From positions 1 to 33,783 of the forward strand of contig JALSJZ010000010.1 in assembly GCA_026989135.1 (NCBI GenBank): a DNA stretch of 33,783 nt, given 5' to 3'. The stretch is from Sedimenticola sp. Its GTDB lineage: Bacteria; Pseudomonadota; Gammaproteobacteria; Chromatiales; Chromatiaceae. The position numbers and the translations under genes are program-made. Shown in pieces: positions 15,835 to 24,187 of the stretch; the first letter of the stretch is position 1; the number at the start of each line of letters is the position of its first letter. The notes below the pieces were generated by a model, which saw only the letters and a list, made by a program, of their open reading frames with translations, searched no databases and was not told the DNA's origin.

Positions 15835-15864
15835 ACAATATGGATAAACACATGCCGTTGGCAA
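15835..15864 (-). promoter_or_regulatory. possible promoter of the molybdoenzyme-cytochrome operon
   Basis: Read on the minus strand, TTGCCA (15864-15859) and TATTGT (15840-15835) are 18 bp apart and about 50 bp before the ferredoxin-subunit start. The 335 bp gap 15789-16123 contains no gene. It also holds the small palindrome TTCTT-CGC-AAGAA (15901-15913) and an inverted pair TACCAC/GTGGTA (15915-15920 and 15935-15940) that could be regulator sites. The assignment is by eye and moderate at best. Confidence 0.3.
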
Positions 15865-16034
15865 GGGATATTTCTCTTGTGTTGCTCTGTAAGGCTATGA
15901 TTCTTCGCAAGAAATACCACTTAGGTGATACAGGGTGGTAGCTGTGCAACGTCTTGTAAACAAAGATGAATATATATCTACGGGCAGGGAGTTGTATGGT
16001 GGGTAAGCTGCAATTGGGTTATTTGGTGGTATCC

Positions 16035-16056
16035 CCTTTTTCCCGACTGAAAAAGG
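16035..16056 (-). terminator. weak hairpin downstream of the serine protease gene
   Basis: CCTTTTTC (16035-16042) and GAAAAAGG (16049-16056) form a perfect 8 bp stem with a 6 nt loop, about 70 bp after the protease stop. The stem is A/T-rich and no clear U-run follows, so termination is uncertain. Confidence 0.3.
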
Positions 16057-16123
16057 CAGGATATGGCAGTTGCAACGGCTGCAAAGGGCGGCTTCAGTGA
16101 GCCATTATGCAAGGGAGGTGTCG

Positions 16124-16894
16124 TTATCTATCGAGCAATCGACGAACATATTTAACAGGGATGGCGTAGCTGATCCCGGTTGGATTGGTCAGTGCGGACT
16201 CCTTGGTATTCTTTACCAGAACGCTGTTTACCACCCCCAGCACATGACCTGTATCTACAGAATACAGCGGGCTGCCACTGTTGCCCGGGTAGGCTGTGGC
16301 ATCTAATTGAAAGACATTGAACGGGTTTTTCATACGGCGAATATGTTTTACCTCCAGCTGCCGCGAATTCAGTGCGGGAATGACAATGGGGGTAATGGCA
16401 GAGACAATGCCGCGGTGGGTGACTGGATAAAGCCCCAGTACCATGCCGATAGGAAAGCCGGTGAAAGCATACAGCTCGCCCTCGCGCACGGTTGCAGAGT
16501 CCCCCAGTTTCAGTGCAGGCAGTGGCGCGCCGGTAATAGCCAGCAGGGCAAGGTCATGAACCGCATCGGTAGCCACTACTGTGGCTTTACGCCCTTTGGC
16601 TTGTTTTCCACGGCCTGTAAATATGGCCAGTGTCTCCCGCCGGGCATAGTCCACTATCTTCGGGATTACATGATGGTTGGTGATGATATGGCGTCCATCC
16701 CCTACGACAAACCCGGTGCCCATGAATTGAGCTTTAGGGCTGCGGGTAGGCATGATGGTTCCTATGGCTACGATGCTTGGGCGAACGCTGTCTACGGTAT
16801 TGGGGAGTTCACTTGCAGTAGCGAGCAGTGGAGAGAGCAATATCATGACCCAGGCGATGTTGCCATACAGTAGTGAATTTTGCTTTTCAGCCAT
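16124..16894 (-). CDS. exported trypsin-like serine protease (S1C/HtrA-like, no PDZ domain)
   Basis: This is a 256-residue protein with a hydrophobic N-terminal signal (about residues 10-28, LLATASE). The catalytic triad is visible: His in TNHHVI, Asp in HDLALL and Ser in GNSGSPL. DegP/HtrA proteases carry one or two C-terminal PDZ domains, whereas this chain stops soon after the protease fold (YVRRLLDR), so substrate selection must differ. The start ATG at 16894 has AGGG about 10 bp upstream. It reads in the same direction as the respiratory operon, 335 bp ahead of it, so it may be separately transcribed. A periplasmic quality-control or processing role near an exported redox system is possible but unproven. 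Confidence 0.85.
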   Translation of the reverse strand: MAEKQNSLLYGNIAWVMILLSPLLATASELPNTVDSVRPSIVAIGTIMPTRSPKAQFMGTGFVVGDGRHIITNHHVIPKIVDYARRETLAIFTGRGKQAKGRKATVVATDAVHDLALLAITGAPLPALKLGDSATVREGELYAFTGFPIGMVLGLYPVTHRGIVSAITPIVIPALNSRQLEVKHIRRMKNPFNVFQLDATAYPGNSGSPLYSVDTGHVLGVVNSVLVKNTKESALTNPTGISYAIPVKYVRRLLDR

Positions 16895-17145
16895 AATTAT
16901 TATCCCTGAATTCAGTTTGGTATCTGCAAGCAGCCATGCCGGAAATTATATTCTCTGCGTGAACCAGCCCGTAGTGTAGCTCATTATCCCTGCAAGCCAA
17001 ATCCAGCAGCCCCACTGCAGTGGATATTGGAAAAAAGAGTGGCAGCATCCTGTGGGGCACCTGGGATTCTTTTTCCTCAACTGGATGATTTTACTTGTAT
17101 TTTTTTGATGTGTCGTAGAGCCGCTGTAGAGATGTTCTCTTTATG

Positions 17146-17173
17146 ATTGAAAATTCTGCTGTTGCCCCCATCT
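17146..17173 (+). promoter_or_regulatory. sigma32-type heat-shock promoter of htpG
   Basis: ATTGAAA (17146-17152) is separated by 13 bp from CCCCATCT (17166-17173), a near-consensus sigma32 promoter (CTTGAAA, then CCCCATNT). It lies about 75 bp before the htpG start in a 354 bp gene-free gap (16895-17248) in which nothing else was recognised. The gene it precedes is a classic heat-shock gene, which strengthens the call. Confidence 0.75.
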
Positions 17174-17248
17174 ATAGGCCACTGGCAGCGTCTGCCTGAA
17201 ATTTATTACACCCTAATTTACCAACGTATCCGGAGGATTGACACGGTC

Positions 17249-19186
17249 ATGACAGTTGAAGCACATAAGGAAACCCTGGATTTCCAGGCAGAAGTGAGTC
17301 AGGTTCTGAACCTGATGGTTCGCTCCCTATATAGTAATAAGGAGATCTTTCTGCGCGAGTTGATCTCAAATGCCTCTGATGCTGCTGAAAAACTGCGCTT
17401 TGAAGCGCTGACGGATGAGGCACTGTTTGAGGATGATCCTGAGCTGAAGATTCGGGTCGAGTTCGATAAAGAGAAACGTACAGTCACCATCTCTGATAAC
17501 GGTATCGGCATGAATCGCCAGGAGGTGACAGAGACCATTGGCACCATTGCCAACTCTGGAACCCGGCAGTTTATCGAGGCGATGACGGGCGATCAATCCA
17601 AAGACAGCCAGCTCATTGGCCAGTTTGGCGTGGGTTTTTACTCCTCTTTTATCGTGGCGGACAGAGTGACGCTGATCACCCGCCGGGCCGGTCTGGGTGC
17701 TGAGCATGGCGTGCGCTGGGAGTCGGATGGCAAGGGCACCTATACCCTGGAGACTGTCGATAAACCTGGGCGTGGAACCGATGTCATCCTCCATCTGCGT
17801 GAGGATGAGAGTGAGTTTCTTGAGAGCTATCGGCTGCGCTCTGTGATCAGCAAATTCTCTGACCATGTTGCGATACCGATTGAGATGCTCAAAGAGGTCT
17901 ATCCCACGCCACCAGGTGAAGAGGGAGAGGAAGAGGAGAAGAAGGAGGAAGAGGCACCTGAATATGAGGTGGTCAATAAAGGATCAGCCCTCTGGATGCG
18001 TCCTAAATCTGAGATCTCTGATGAGGAGTATGCCGAGTTCTACAAGCATGTTTCGCATGATTTTGAAGAGCCGCTGGCGCATGTCCATAACCGGGTAGAG
18101 GGCAGCAACGAGTACTCTTCGCTGCTCTATATTCCAAAGCGCGCCCCCTTTGATCTGTGGGACAGGGATCAGAAGCACGGGATCAAACTCTATGTGCGCC
18201 GCGTCTTCATTATGGATGAAGCGGATAAACTGATGCCGCACTACCTGCGGTTTGTGAAAGGCATTGTGGATTCGGATGACCTGCCGCTGAATGTCTCGCG
18301 TGAAATCCTCCAGCACAGTCGCAAAATCGACACCATTCGCACCGCCAATACCAAGCGCATCCTGGGTCTGCTGGAGAAGATGGCCAAGAATGAGGCTGAG
18401 AAATATGCAACATTCTGGGAGCAGTTCGGCCAGGTGATGAAGGAGGGGCCGGGAGAGGATGTGCCTAACCGAGAACGTATCTCCGGCCTGTTGCGCTTTG
18501 CCAGCACCCACAATGAGAGTGATGAACAGAATGTCTCGCTGGATGATTATATTGAGCGCATGAAAGAGGGGCAGGATAAGATCTACTACATCACTGCCGA
18601 CAGCATGCCTGCGGCGCGCCACAGCCCGCACCTGGAGGTGTTCCGCAAAAAGGGCATCGAGGTGTTGCTGATGATTGATCGTGTGGATGAGTGGCTGGTA
18701 TCGCATCTTATGGAGTACAAAGGGAAGCGGTTGCAGTCAGTGGCCAAGGGCGAGCTGGATCTGGGTGAACTCGAGGATCAGGAAGAGAAGAAGGAGCACG
18801 AAGAGGTTGCCAAAGAGCATGCCGGGCTGATCGAGCGGCTAAAGGGTGCACTGGGTGAGGATGTGGTGAAAGAGGTGCGGGTCAGCTCGCGTCTGACAGA
18901 CTCCCCGGCCTGCCTGGTGGTTGAAGATACCGATATGAGCGCCAATCTTGAGCGGCTGCTGAAATCCGTGGGTCAGGAGGCACCCTCGACAAAGCCGATC
19001 ATGGAGATCAATGTCGGCCATCCACTGGTTGACCATCTGGAAAATGAACCGGATGAAGAGCGTTTTGCCGATCTGTCAAAGATCCTGTTTGATCAGGCGC
19101 TGCTGGCCGAGGGCGGGCAGCTGAAAGATCCTGCAAGCTTTGTCAGTCGCCTGAACGGGCTGATGCTGCAGTTGGTAAAGCAGTAA
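17249..19186 (+). CDS. htpG: molecular chaperone HtpG (bacterial Hsp90)
   Basis: This 645-residue cytoplasmic ATP-dependent chaperone starts at the ATG at 17249 ([16 protein letters not shown]); GGAGG lies 12 bp upstream. The open frame extends to 17147 but that part overlaps the promoter. N-terminal ATPase motifs are clear: [15 protein letters not shown] and GQFGVGFYS. The middle domain has the conserved stretch around [11 protein letters not shown]. An acidic Glu/Lys-rich insert of about 20 residues at about 220-240 lies between the N and middle domains, resembling the charged linker of eukaryotic Hsp90 and absent or shorter in the 624-residue E. coli protein. It is monocistronic between a heat-shock promoter and a strong terminator. 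Confidence 0.97.
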   Translation: MTVEAHKETLDFQAEVSQVLNLMVRSLYSNKEIFLRELISNASDAAEKLRFEALTDEALFEDDPELKIRVEFDKEKRTVTISDNGIGMNRQEVTETIGTIANSGTRQFIEAMTGDQSKDSQLIGQFGVGFYSSFIVADRVTLITRRAGLGAEHGVRWESDGKGTYTLETVDKPGRGTDVILHLREDESEFLESYRLRSVISKFSDHVAIPIEMLKEVYPTPPGEEGEEEEKKEEEAPEYEVVNKGSALWMRPKSEISDEEYAEFYKHVSHDFEEPLAHVHNRVEGSNEYSSLLYIPKRAPFDLWDRDQKHGIKLYVRRVFIMDEADKLMPHYLRFVKGIVDSDDLPLNVSREILQHSRKIDTIRTANTKRILGLLEKMAKNEAEKYATFWEQFGQVMKEGPGEDVPNRERISGLLRFASTHNESDEQNVSLDDYIERMKEGQDKIYYITADSMPAARHSPHLEVFRKKGIEVLLMIDRVDEWLVSHLMEYKGKRLQSVAKGELDLGELEDQEEKKEHEEVAKEHAGLIERLKGALGEDVVKEVRVSSRLTDSPACLVVEDTDMSANLERLLKSVGQEAPSTKPIMEINVGHPLVDHLENEPDEERFADLSKILFDQALLAEGGQLKDPASFVSRLNGLMLQLVKQ

Positions 19187-19197
19187 CAAGCCGCAAC

Positions 19198-19232
19198 AAA
19201 AAGGCGCCTCATACTGCATGAGGCGCCTTTTT
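19198..19232. terminator. strong Rho-independent terminator after htpG
   Basis: AAAAAGGCGCCTCAT (19198-19212) and its perfect complement (19218-19232) form a 15 bp stem with a 5 nt loop, ending in TTTTT. The A-run on the left makes it potentially bidirectional. It starts 12 bp after the htpG stop. Confidence 0.93.
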
Positions 19233-19292
19233 GCGTTAACCTCTTATGAGGTGTCAGGGTATCTGTGGAGCAAAGGTATCCGTTCACGCCAT

Positions 19293-19602
19293 TGTGCCTT
19301 GCCCCTCTGCCACCACAAGTGCGCGCTCCATCCCGTCCAACTGCAGATTTCAGGATCATCCTAAATTCCGCAGTTGACCGCTATGGGGATAGATCAACAT
19401 ATTGATATGCATAATATTTTATGCCTTTGTCCAGCTCACCCGCTGAGTGAATTACGCTACGGGGCAGATTGCACGCTTGCGGCGGCGTATGGCCGCGTTG
19501 CAACTACTTGGAATAGAACAACTATTCTACGTTGTTGCGCCTTGCCATACACCCCCGCAAGCGCACACTCCACCCCGTCCAACTGCGGATTCTAGGATTA
19601 TG
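19293..19602. repeat. pair of ~68 bp imperfect direct repeats, one carrying a 39 bp palindrome
   Basis: The 413 bp htpG-dnaE spacer (19187-19599) contains two related copies, 19293-19360 and 19534-19602, sharing TGCGCCTTGCC-like, GCGC-CTCCA-CCCGTCCAACTGC and GGATT/AGGAT segments. In copy 1 the end is doubled as a palindrome: CAACTGCAGATTTCAGGAT (19338-19356) opposes 19358-19376 with 16 of 19 pairs matching. Copy 2 has only one half-site (19580-19598), which runs directly into the dnaE start codon. Between the copies are two further small palindromes in AT-rich DNA (19393-19406 and 19409-19424). This looks like a REP-type or mobile repetitive element. Confidence 0.7.
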
Positions 19603-22600
19603 CAACCCACATTTGTCCACCTTCGCCTCCACTCAGAGTACTCTCTGGTTGATGGAGTAGTGCGTATCAAACCGCTGGTCAAAGCGGTGGCCGATGCGGG
19701 GATGCCCGCAGTAGCCATAACGGATCAGTGCAACCTCTTTGCCATGGTGAAGTTCTACCGGGCGGCACTTGCTGCGGGTATCAAACCCATTGTGGGGGTG
19801 GATATCTGGCTGCGCAATGAGGCCGATGCCAACAAACCTTTCCGGCTGGTGCTGCTGGTACAGGACAGCGAGGGGTATCGAAACCTGACCCGACTGGTAT
19901 CCAAAAGTTACCTTGAAGGGCAACACCTTGGTCGCCCCATGCTGGATCGCAGCTGGCTGGAAGGAACCTGTGATGGGCTGATCGCCCTCTCTGGTGGGCG
20001 GGATGGTGATGTGGGGTTTGCGCTGCAAAATGGTGACGATGATCAGGCCAGGCGGCTGCTGGATGGCTGGTTGGCGCTGTTTGGGGATCGCTACTACCTG
20101 GAGCTCAGCCGTACCGGGCGGGATCGGGAGGAGGAGTCACTACATGCCAGTGTCGCACTGGCCGAGGCCTGTGGTGTGCCGGTGGTGGCCACCAATGATG
20201 TCCATTTTCTCCGCGCAGAGGAGTTTGAGGCGCATGAGGTGCGCGCCTGCATCCACGAAGGCCGTACCCTGGATGACCCGCGCCGCCCCAAAAACTTCAG
20301 CAACCAGCAGTATCTGCGCACCCCGCAGGAGATGCAGCAGCTGTTTGCCGATATTCCCGAGGCGCTGGAGAACAGCCTGGAGATTGCCAAACGCTGTAAT
20401 CTGGAGCTGACCCTGGGGCAAAGCTACCTGCCTGATTTTCCGGTACCGGAGGGGATGTCCATTGGTGAATTTCTGGCCGCCGAGTCCTGCCGGGGGCTGG
20501 AGCAGAGGCTGGAAAAAATCCTGGATAGCGCCGCAGACGATTATGCAGAACGGCGCAAGATCTACGATGATCGGCTCAAGATAGAGCTGGATGTGATCAT
20601 TTCGATGGGTTTCCCCGGCTACTTTCTGATTGTGGCCGACTTCATCCAGTGGGCCAAGGATAACGATATACCGGTTGGGCCGGGGCGTGGATCAGGTGCC
20701 GGTTCGCTGGTGGCCTATGTCCTCAAGATCACCGATCTGGATCCCATCGAGCATGAGCTGCTGTTCGAGCGCTTTCTCAACCCTGAACGCATCTCCATGC
20801 CCGATTTTGATGTGGACTTCTGCATGGATGGCCGCGACCGGGTGATCGACTATGTGGCCCGCCGCTATGGGCGGGATGCCGTCTCCCAGATCATCACCTA
20901 CGGCAGCATGGCGGCCAAGGCGGTGATTCGTGATGTAGGGCGGGTGCTGGGGCACCCCTACGGCTTTGTCGACCGCATCGCCAAGATGATCCCGTTTGAG
21001 ATCGGCATGACGCTGGAGAAGGCACTGAAGGAGAGCGATGACCTCAGGCTGGCCTATGCCGAGGAAGAGGAGGTGCAGCTGCTGATTGATATGGCCAGGT
21101 CGCTGGAGGGGCTATCGCGAAATGCCGGAAAGCATGCCGGTGGGGTGGTGATTGCCCCGACCGTGCTGACCGATTTTGCACCGCTCTACTGTGAAGCGGG
21201 GGGCGAAAATCTGGTCACCCAGTTTGATAAGGACGATGTGGAGGCGGTGGGGCTGGTCAAGTTTGATTTCCTCGGCCTGCGCACCCTCACCATTGTCGAC
21301 TGGGCGCTGAAGAGCATCAACCGGGAGCGGCAGGAGCGAGGGGAGCCCCCCATCGACATCACTGCCATTCCGATGGATGATGAGGCCGCCTTCCGGCTGC
21401 TTAAATCCGCTGGCACCACAGCGGTATTTCAGCTGGAATCGCGCGGCATGAAGGATCTGATCAAAAAGCTTCAGCCAGACTGTTTCGATGAGATCACCGC
21501 ACTGGTGGCGCTGTTTCGTCCCGGCCCGCTGGGTTCCGGCATGGTGGATGATTTCATCAACCGCAAGCATGGCCGCTCCAAGGTGGACTACCCGCATCCC
21601 GATCTGGAACCCATCCTGAAGCCCACCTACGGTGTCATCCTCTATCAGGAGCAGGTGATGCAGATCCCGCAGCTGCTGGCGGGGTATACCCTGGGTGGTG
21701 CCGATATCCTGCGCCGTGCGATGGGCAAGAAAAAGCCGGAGGAGATGGCCAAACAGCGTGCTGTCTTTACCAAAGGGGCGCTGGAGCGAGGGGTCGACGA
21801 GGAGGTCGCCACCCGCATCTTTGATCTGATGGAGTACTTCTCCGGCTATGGTTTCAACAAGTCCCATTCGGCCGCCTATGCGCTGGTCTCCTATCAGACC
21901 CTCTGGCTCAAGGCGCACTACCCGGCGGCCTTTATGGCTGCCGTACTCTCTGCGGATATGGATCACACCGACAAGGTGGTGACCATGATCGAAGAGTGCC
22001 GGGAGATGAAGCTGAAGGTGGAGTCACCCCACGTCAACTGCTCTGAATACCGATTTACCACCAGCGGTAATGAGACTGTGATCTATGGGCTGGGTGCCAT
22101 CAAAGGGGTAGGGCAGGCCGCTATCGAAGGCATCATCGAGGCACGCAAACAGGGGGGCTGTTTCACCGATCTGTTTGATTTTTGCAGCCGCATCGACCTG
22201 CGTAAGAGCAACCGCCGGGTGCTGGAGTCATTGATCCGCGCCGGTGCCCTGGACAAGCTGGGCGCCAATCGAGCCACGCTGATGCTGAACCTGCCCACGG
22301 CGCTCAAGGCCGCGGAACAGCAGGTGGCCGACCAGGCCGCAGGCCAGAATGACCTCTTTGGCATGGGCGGCAGCACCCAGCAGGCCACCCAGGCCAGGCC
22401 GCTGCCACTGGCAGAGAGTGAAGAGTGGAGTGAAAAAGAGCAGCTCCAGGCAGAGAAGGAGACACTGGGGCTCTATCTGACAGGGCATCCCATTGGTCGC
22501 TACGAAGCGGAACTCGCCTCCATTGTCACGGCCCGTATCGGTAGCCTGGACGGGATAGCAGAGAGCGCAAAGGGTGGTGGCCGCCGCAAAGGCGGGGTTC

Positions 22601-23139
22601 GTGTGGTGGTGGCAGGGCTGGTACTGAGCATTCGCCAGATCCAGACGCAGCGGGGGCGCATGGCGTCGCTGTTGCTGGATGACCGCAGTGGCCGGATAGA
22701 GGTGACACTCTTTTCAGATGTATTTGAAGATAACCGGGGGCTGCTGGCCATTGATAAGGTATTGGTGGTTGCGGGTGGACTCAGTTTCGATGATTTCCGT
22801 GGCGGGCTGAATATCCGCGTGGATCAGGTTTTTGATTTTGAGCAGGTGCGTGAAACCCGTGCCCGGCACCTGCTGCTCAAGTGTGATCACAGTCTGCTGG
22901 ATGAAAAGGGGTTGTCAGCAAATAATTTCAGCCAGAAGTTAAAGCAGATCCTGGAGATTTATCGTGGCGGCAACTGCCCGCTTCGGATCGCCTACCAGTC
23001 ACAAGATGCCAGGGGCAGCATCGATCTTGGAGCCGAGTGGCATATCCACCCCACAGACGAGCTGCTGTTCAGCCTGGAGCGACTGCTAGGTCGAGAAAAT
23101 ATTGAAGTGGTTTATGGGGCACGCCATCAAGGGGTGTAG
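19600..23139 (+). CDS. dnaE: DNA polymerase III alpha subunit
   Basis: This is the replicative polymerase catalytic subunit, 1179 residues (E. coli DnaE 1160). I start it at the ATG at 19600, giving MQPTFVHLRLHSEYSLVDG, the expected N-terminus of the PHP domain; the frame is open back to 19447 but that part is repeat sequence. The catalytic motif PDFDVDFCMDGRDR places the metal-binding Asp residues at 402 and 404. The palm, fingers, a helix-hairpin-helix region, the beta-clamp-binding region and a C-terminal OB-fold domain (about 1000-1080) follow in normal order. The ribosome site is weak and formed by the repeat half-site (GCGGA or AGGAT just before the ATG). accA follows after 80 bp, the common gammaproteobacterial order. 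Confidence 0.97.
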   Translation: MQPTFVHLRLHSEYSLVDGVVRIKPLVKAVADAGMPAVAITDQCNLFAMVKFYRAALAAGIKPIVGVDIWLRNEADANKPFRLVLLVQDSEGYRNLTRLVSKSYLEGQHLGRPMLDRSWLEGTCDGLIALSGGRDGDVGFALQNGDDDQARRLLDGWLALFGDRYYLELSRTGRDREEESLHASVALAEACGVPVVATNDVHFLRAEEFEAHEVRACIHEGRTLDDPRRPKNFSNQQYLRTPQEMQQLFADIPEALENSLEIAKRCNLELTLGQSYLPDFPVPEGMSIGEFLAAESCRGLEQRLEKILDSAADDYAERRKIYDDRLKIELDVIISMGFPGYFLIVADFIQWAKDNDIPVGPGRGSGAGSLVAYVLKITDLDPIEHELLFERFLNPERISMPDFDVDFCMDGRDRVIDYVARRYGRDAVSQIITYGSMAAKAVIRDVGRVLGHPYGFVDRIAKMIPFEIGMTLEKALKESDDLRLAYAEEEEVQLLIDMARSLEGLSRNAGKHAGGVVIAPTVLTDFAPLYCEAGGENLVTQFDKDDVEAVGLVKFDFLGLRTLTIVDWALKSINRERQERGEPPIDITAIPMDDEAAFRLLKSAGTTAVFQLESRGMKDLIKKLQPDCFDEITALVALFRPGPLGSGMVDDFINRKHGRSKVDYPHPDLEPILKPTYGVILYQEQVMQIPQLLAGYTLGGADILRRAMGKKKPEEMAKQRAVFTKGALERGVDEEVATRIFDLMEYFSGYGFNKSHSAAYALVSYQTLWLKAHYPAAFMAAVLSADMDHTDKVVTMIEECREMKLKVESPHVNCSEYRFTTSGNETVIYGLGAIKGVGQAAIEGIIEARKQGGCFTDLFDFCSRIDLRKSNRRVLESLIRAGALDKLGANRATLMLNLPTALKAAEQQVADQAAGQNDLFGMGGSTQQATQARPLPLAESEEWSEKEQLQAEKETLGLYLTGHPIGRYEAELASIVTARIGSLDGIAESAKGGGRRKGGVRVVVAGLVLSIRQIQTQRGRMASLLLDDRSGRIEVTLFSDVFEDNRGLLAIDKVLVVAGGLSFDDFRGGLNIRVDQVFDFEQVRETRARHLLLKCDHSLLDEKGLSANNFSQKLKQILEIYRGGNCPLRIAYQSQDARGSIDLGAEWHIHPTDELLFSLERLLGRENIEVVYGARHQGV

Positions 23140-23219
23140 CCTCAATGGTGCAGAAAAAACTGTTAAATATTGCCTGATCTCCCTGTTACAACCTCGGTGA
23201 ATCCGGTATATTTCCGCGC

Positions 23220-24179
23220 ATGAATCTGAATTTTCTGGAATTTGAACAACCCATCGCCGAGCTCAAGGCCAAGATCGAAGAGCTGCGCATGGTGGGTGAT
23301 GACAACGAAATCAACCTTCAGGATGAGATAGACCGCCTGAAGAGAAAGATGCAGGGGCTGACCGAGTCCATCTACTCCTCGCTCACCCCCTGGCAGATCG
23401 CCCAGATTGCACGCCACCCCCAGCGCCCCTATATGTTCGACTACATCGAGCGTATGTTTGACGGGTTTGAAGAGCTGCACGGCGACCGCGCCTATGCGGA
23501 TGACCATGCCATCGTCGGCGGAATTGCCCGCTTCAATGGCCGCCCCGTGATGGTGATTGGTCACCAAAAAGGCCGTGATACCAAAGAGAACATCCACCGC
23601 AACTTTGGCATGCCGCGTCCAGAGGGATACCGCAAGGCACTGCGCCTGATGAATACGGCAGAGCGCTTCAAGATGCCGATCATGACCTTCATCGACACCC
23701 CCGGCGCCTACCCCGGCGTGGGGGCTGAGGAGCGCGGCCAAAGCGAGGCCATCGCCCGCAACCTGCTGGTGATGGCCGGACTCAAGGTGCCGGTCATCTG
23801 CACCGTAATGGGTGAGGGTGGCTCTGGCGGCGCACTGGCAATCGGTGTGGGTGATCGGATACTGATGCTGCAATACAGCACCTACTCCGTGATCTCTCCG
23901 GAGGGGTGCGCCACCATCCTGTGGAAGAGCGCCGAAAAGGCCTCGCTGGCGGCAGAGGCCATGGGCGTCACCTCGGATCGCCTGAAAGAGCTGGAGCTGA
24001 TCGACGAGATTGTGCCTGAGCCACTGGGCGGTGCGCACCGTGATATGGATGCCATGGCCGGCACCCTGAAGCAGGTGCTGGCTGAGCAGCTTGCGCAACT
24101 GGAGGGGATCAGCACCGAAGAGCTGCTGGAGCAGCGCTATAACCGGCTCATGAGTTACGGACACTTCACCAGCCAATAG
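23220..24179 (+). CDS. accA: acetyl-CoA carboxylase carboxyltransferase subunit alpha
   Basis: This 319-residue subunit has the same length as the E. coli protein. With AccD it transfers CO2 from carboxybiotin to acetyl-CoA, the committed step of fatty acid synthesis. The N-terminal helical region ([21 protein letters not shown]) and the crotonase-like core are typical: [14 protein letters not shown], the [23 protein letters not shown] segment and the [12 protein letters not shown] oxyanion region. The ATG at 23220 lacks a strong ribosome site but matches the family N-terminus. It sits between dnaE and tilS, 8 bp before the latter. Confidence 0.98.
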   Translation: MNLNFLEFEQPIAELKAKIEELRMVGDDNEINLQDEIDRLKRKMQGLTESIYSSLTPWQIAQIARHPQRPYMFDYIERMFDGFEELHGDRAYADDHAIVGGIARFNGRPVMVIGHQKGRDTKENIHRNFGMPRPEGYRKALRLMNTAERFKMPIMTFIDTPGAYPGVGAEERGQSEAIARNLLVMAGLKVPVICTVMGEGGSGGALAIGVGDRILMLQYSTYSVISPEGCATILWKSAEKASLAAEAMGVTSDRLKELELIDEIVPEPLGGAHRDMDAMAGTLKQVLAEQLAQLEGISTEELLEQRYNRLMSYGHFTSQ

Positions 24180-24187
24180 CAATCTCT

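Noticed and set aside
17147-17248. Upstream extension of the htpG reading frame
   Set aside because: It overlaps the sigma32 promoter and does not match the HtpG N-terminus; the ATG at 17249 does.
17984-18706. 240-codon open frame antisense to htpG
   Set aside because: Shadow frame with no recognisable domain.
19447-19599. Upstream extension of the dnaE reading frame
   Set aside because: It is composed of repeat sequence, is unlike any DnaE N-terminus, and the PHP domain begins at the ATG at 19600.
21112-21966. 284-codon open frame antisense to dnaE
   Set aside because: Shadow frame; the dnaE protein is fully conserved here.
23163-24182. 339-codon open frame antisense to accA
   Set aside because: Shadow of a GC-rich coding strand; no start context or recognisable protein.
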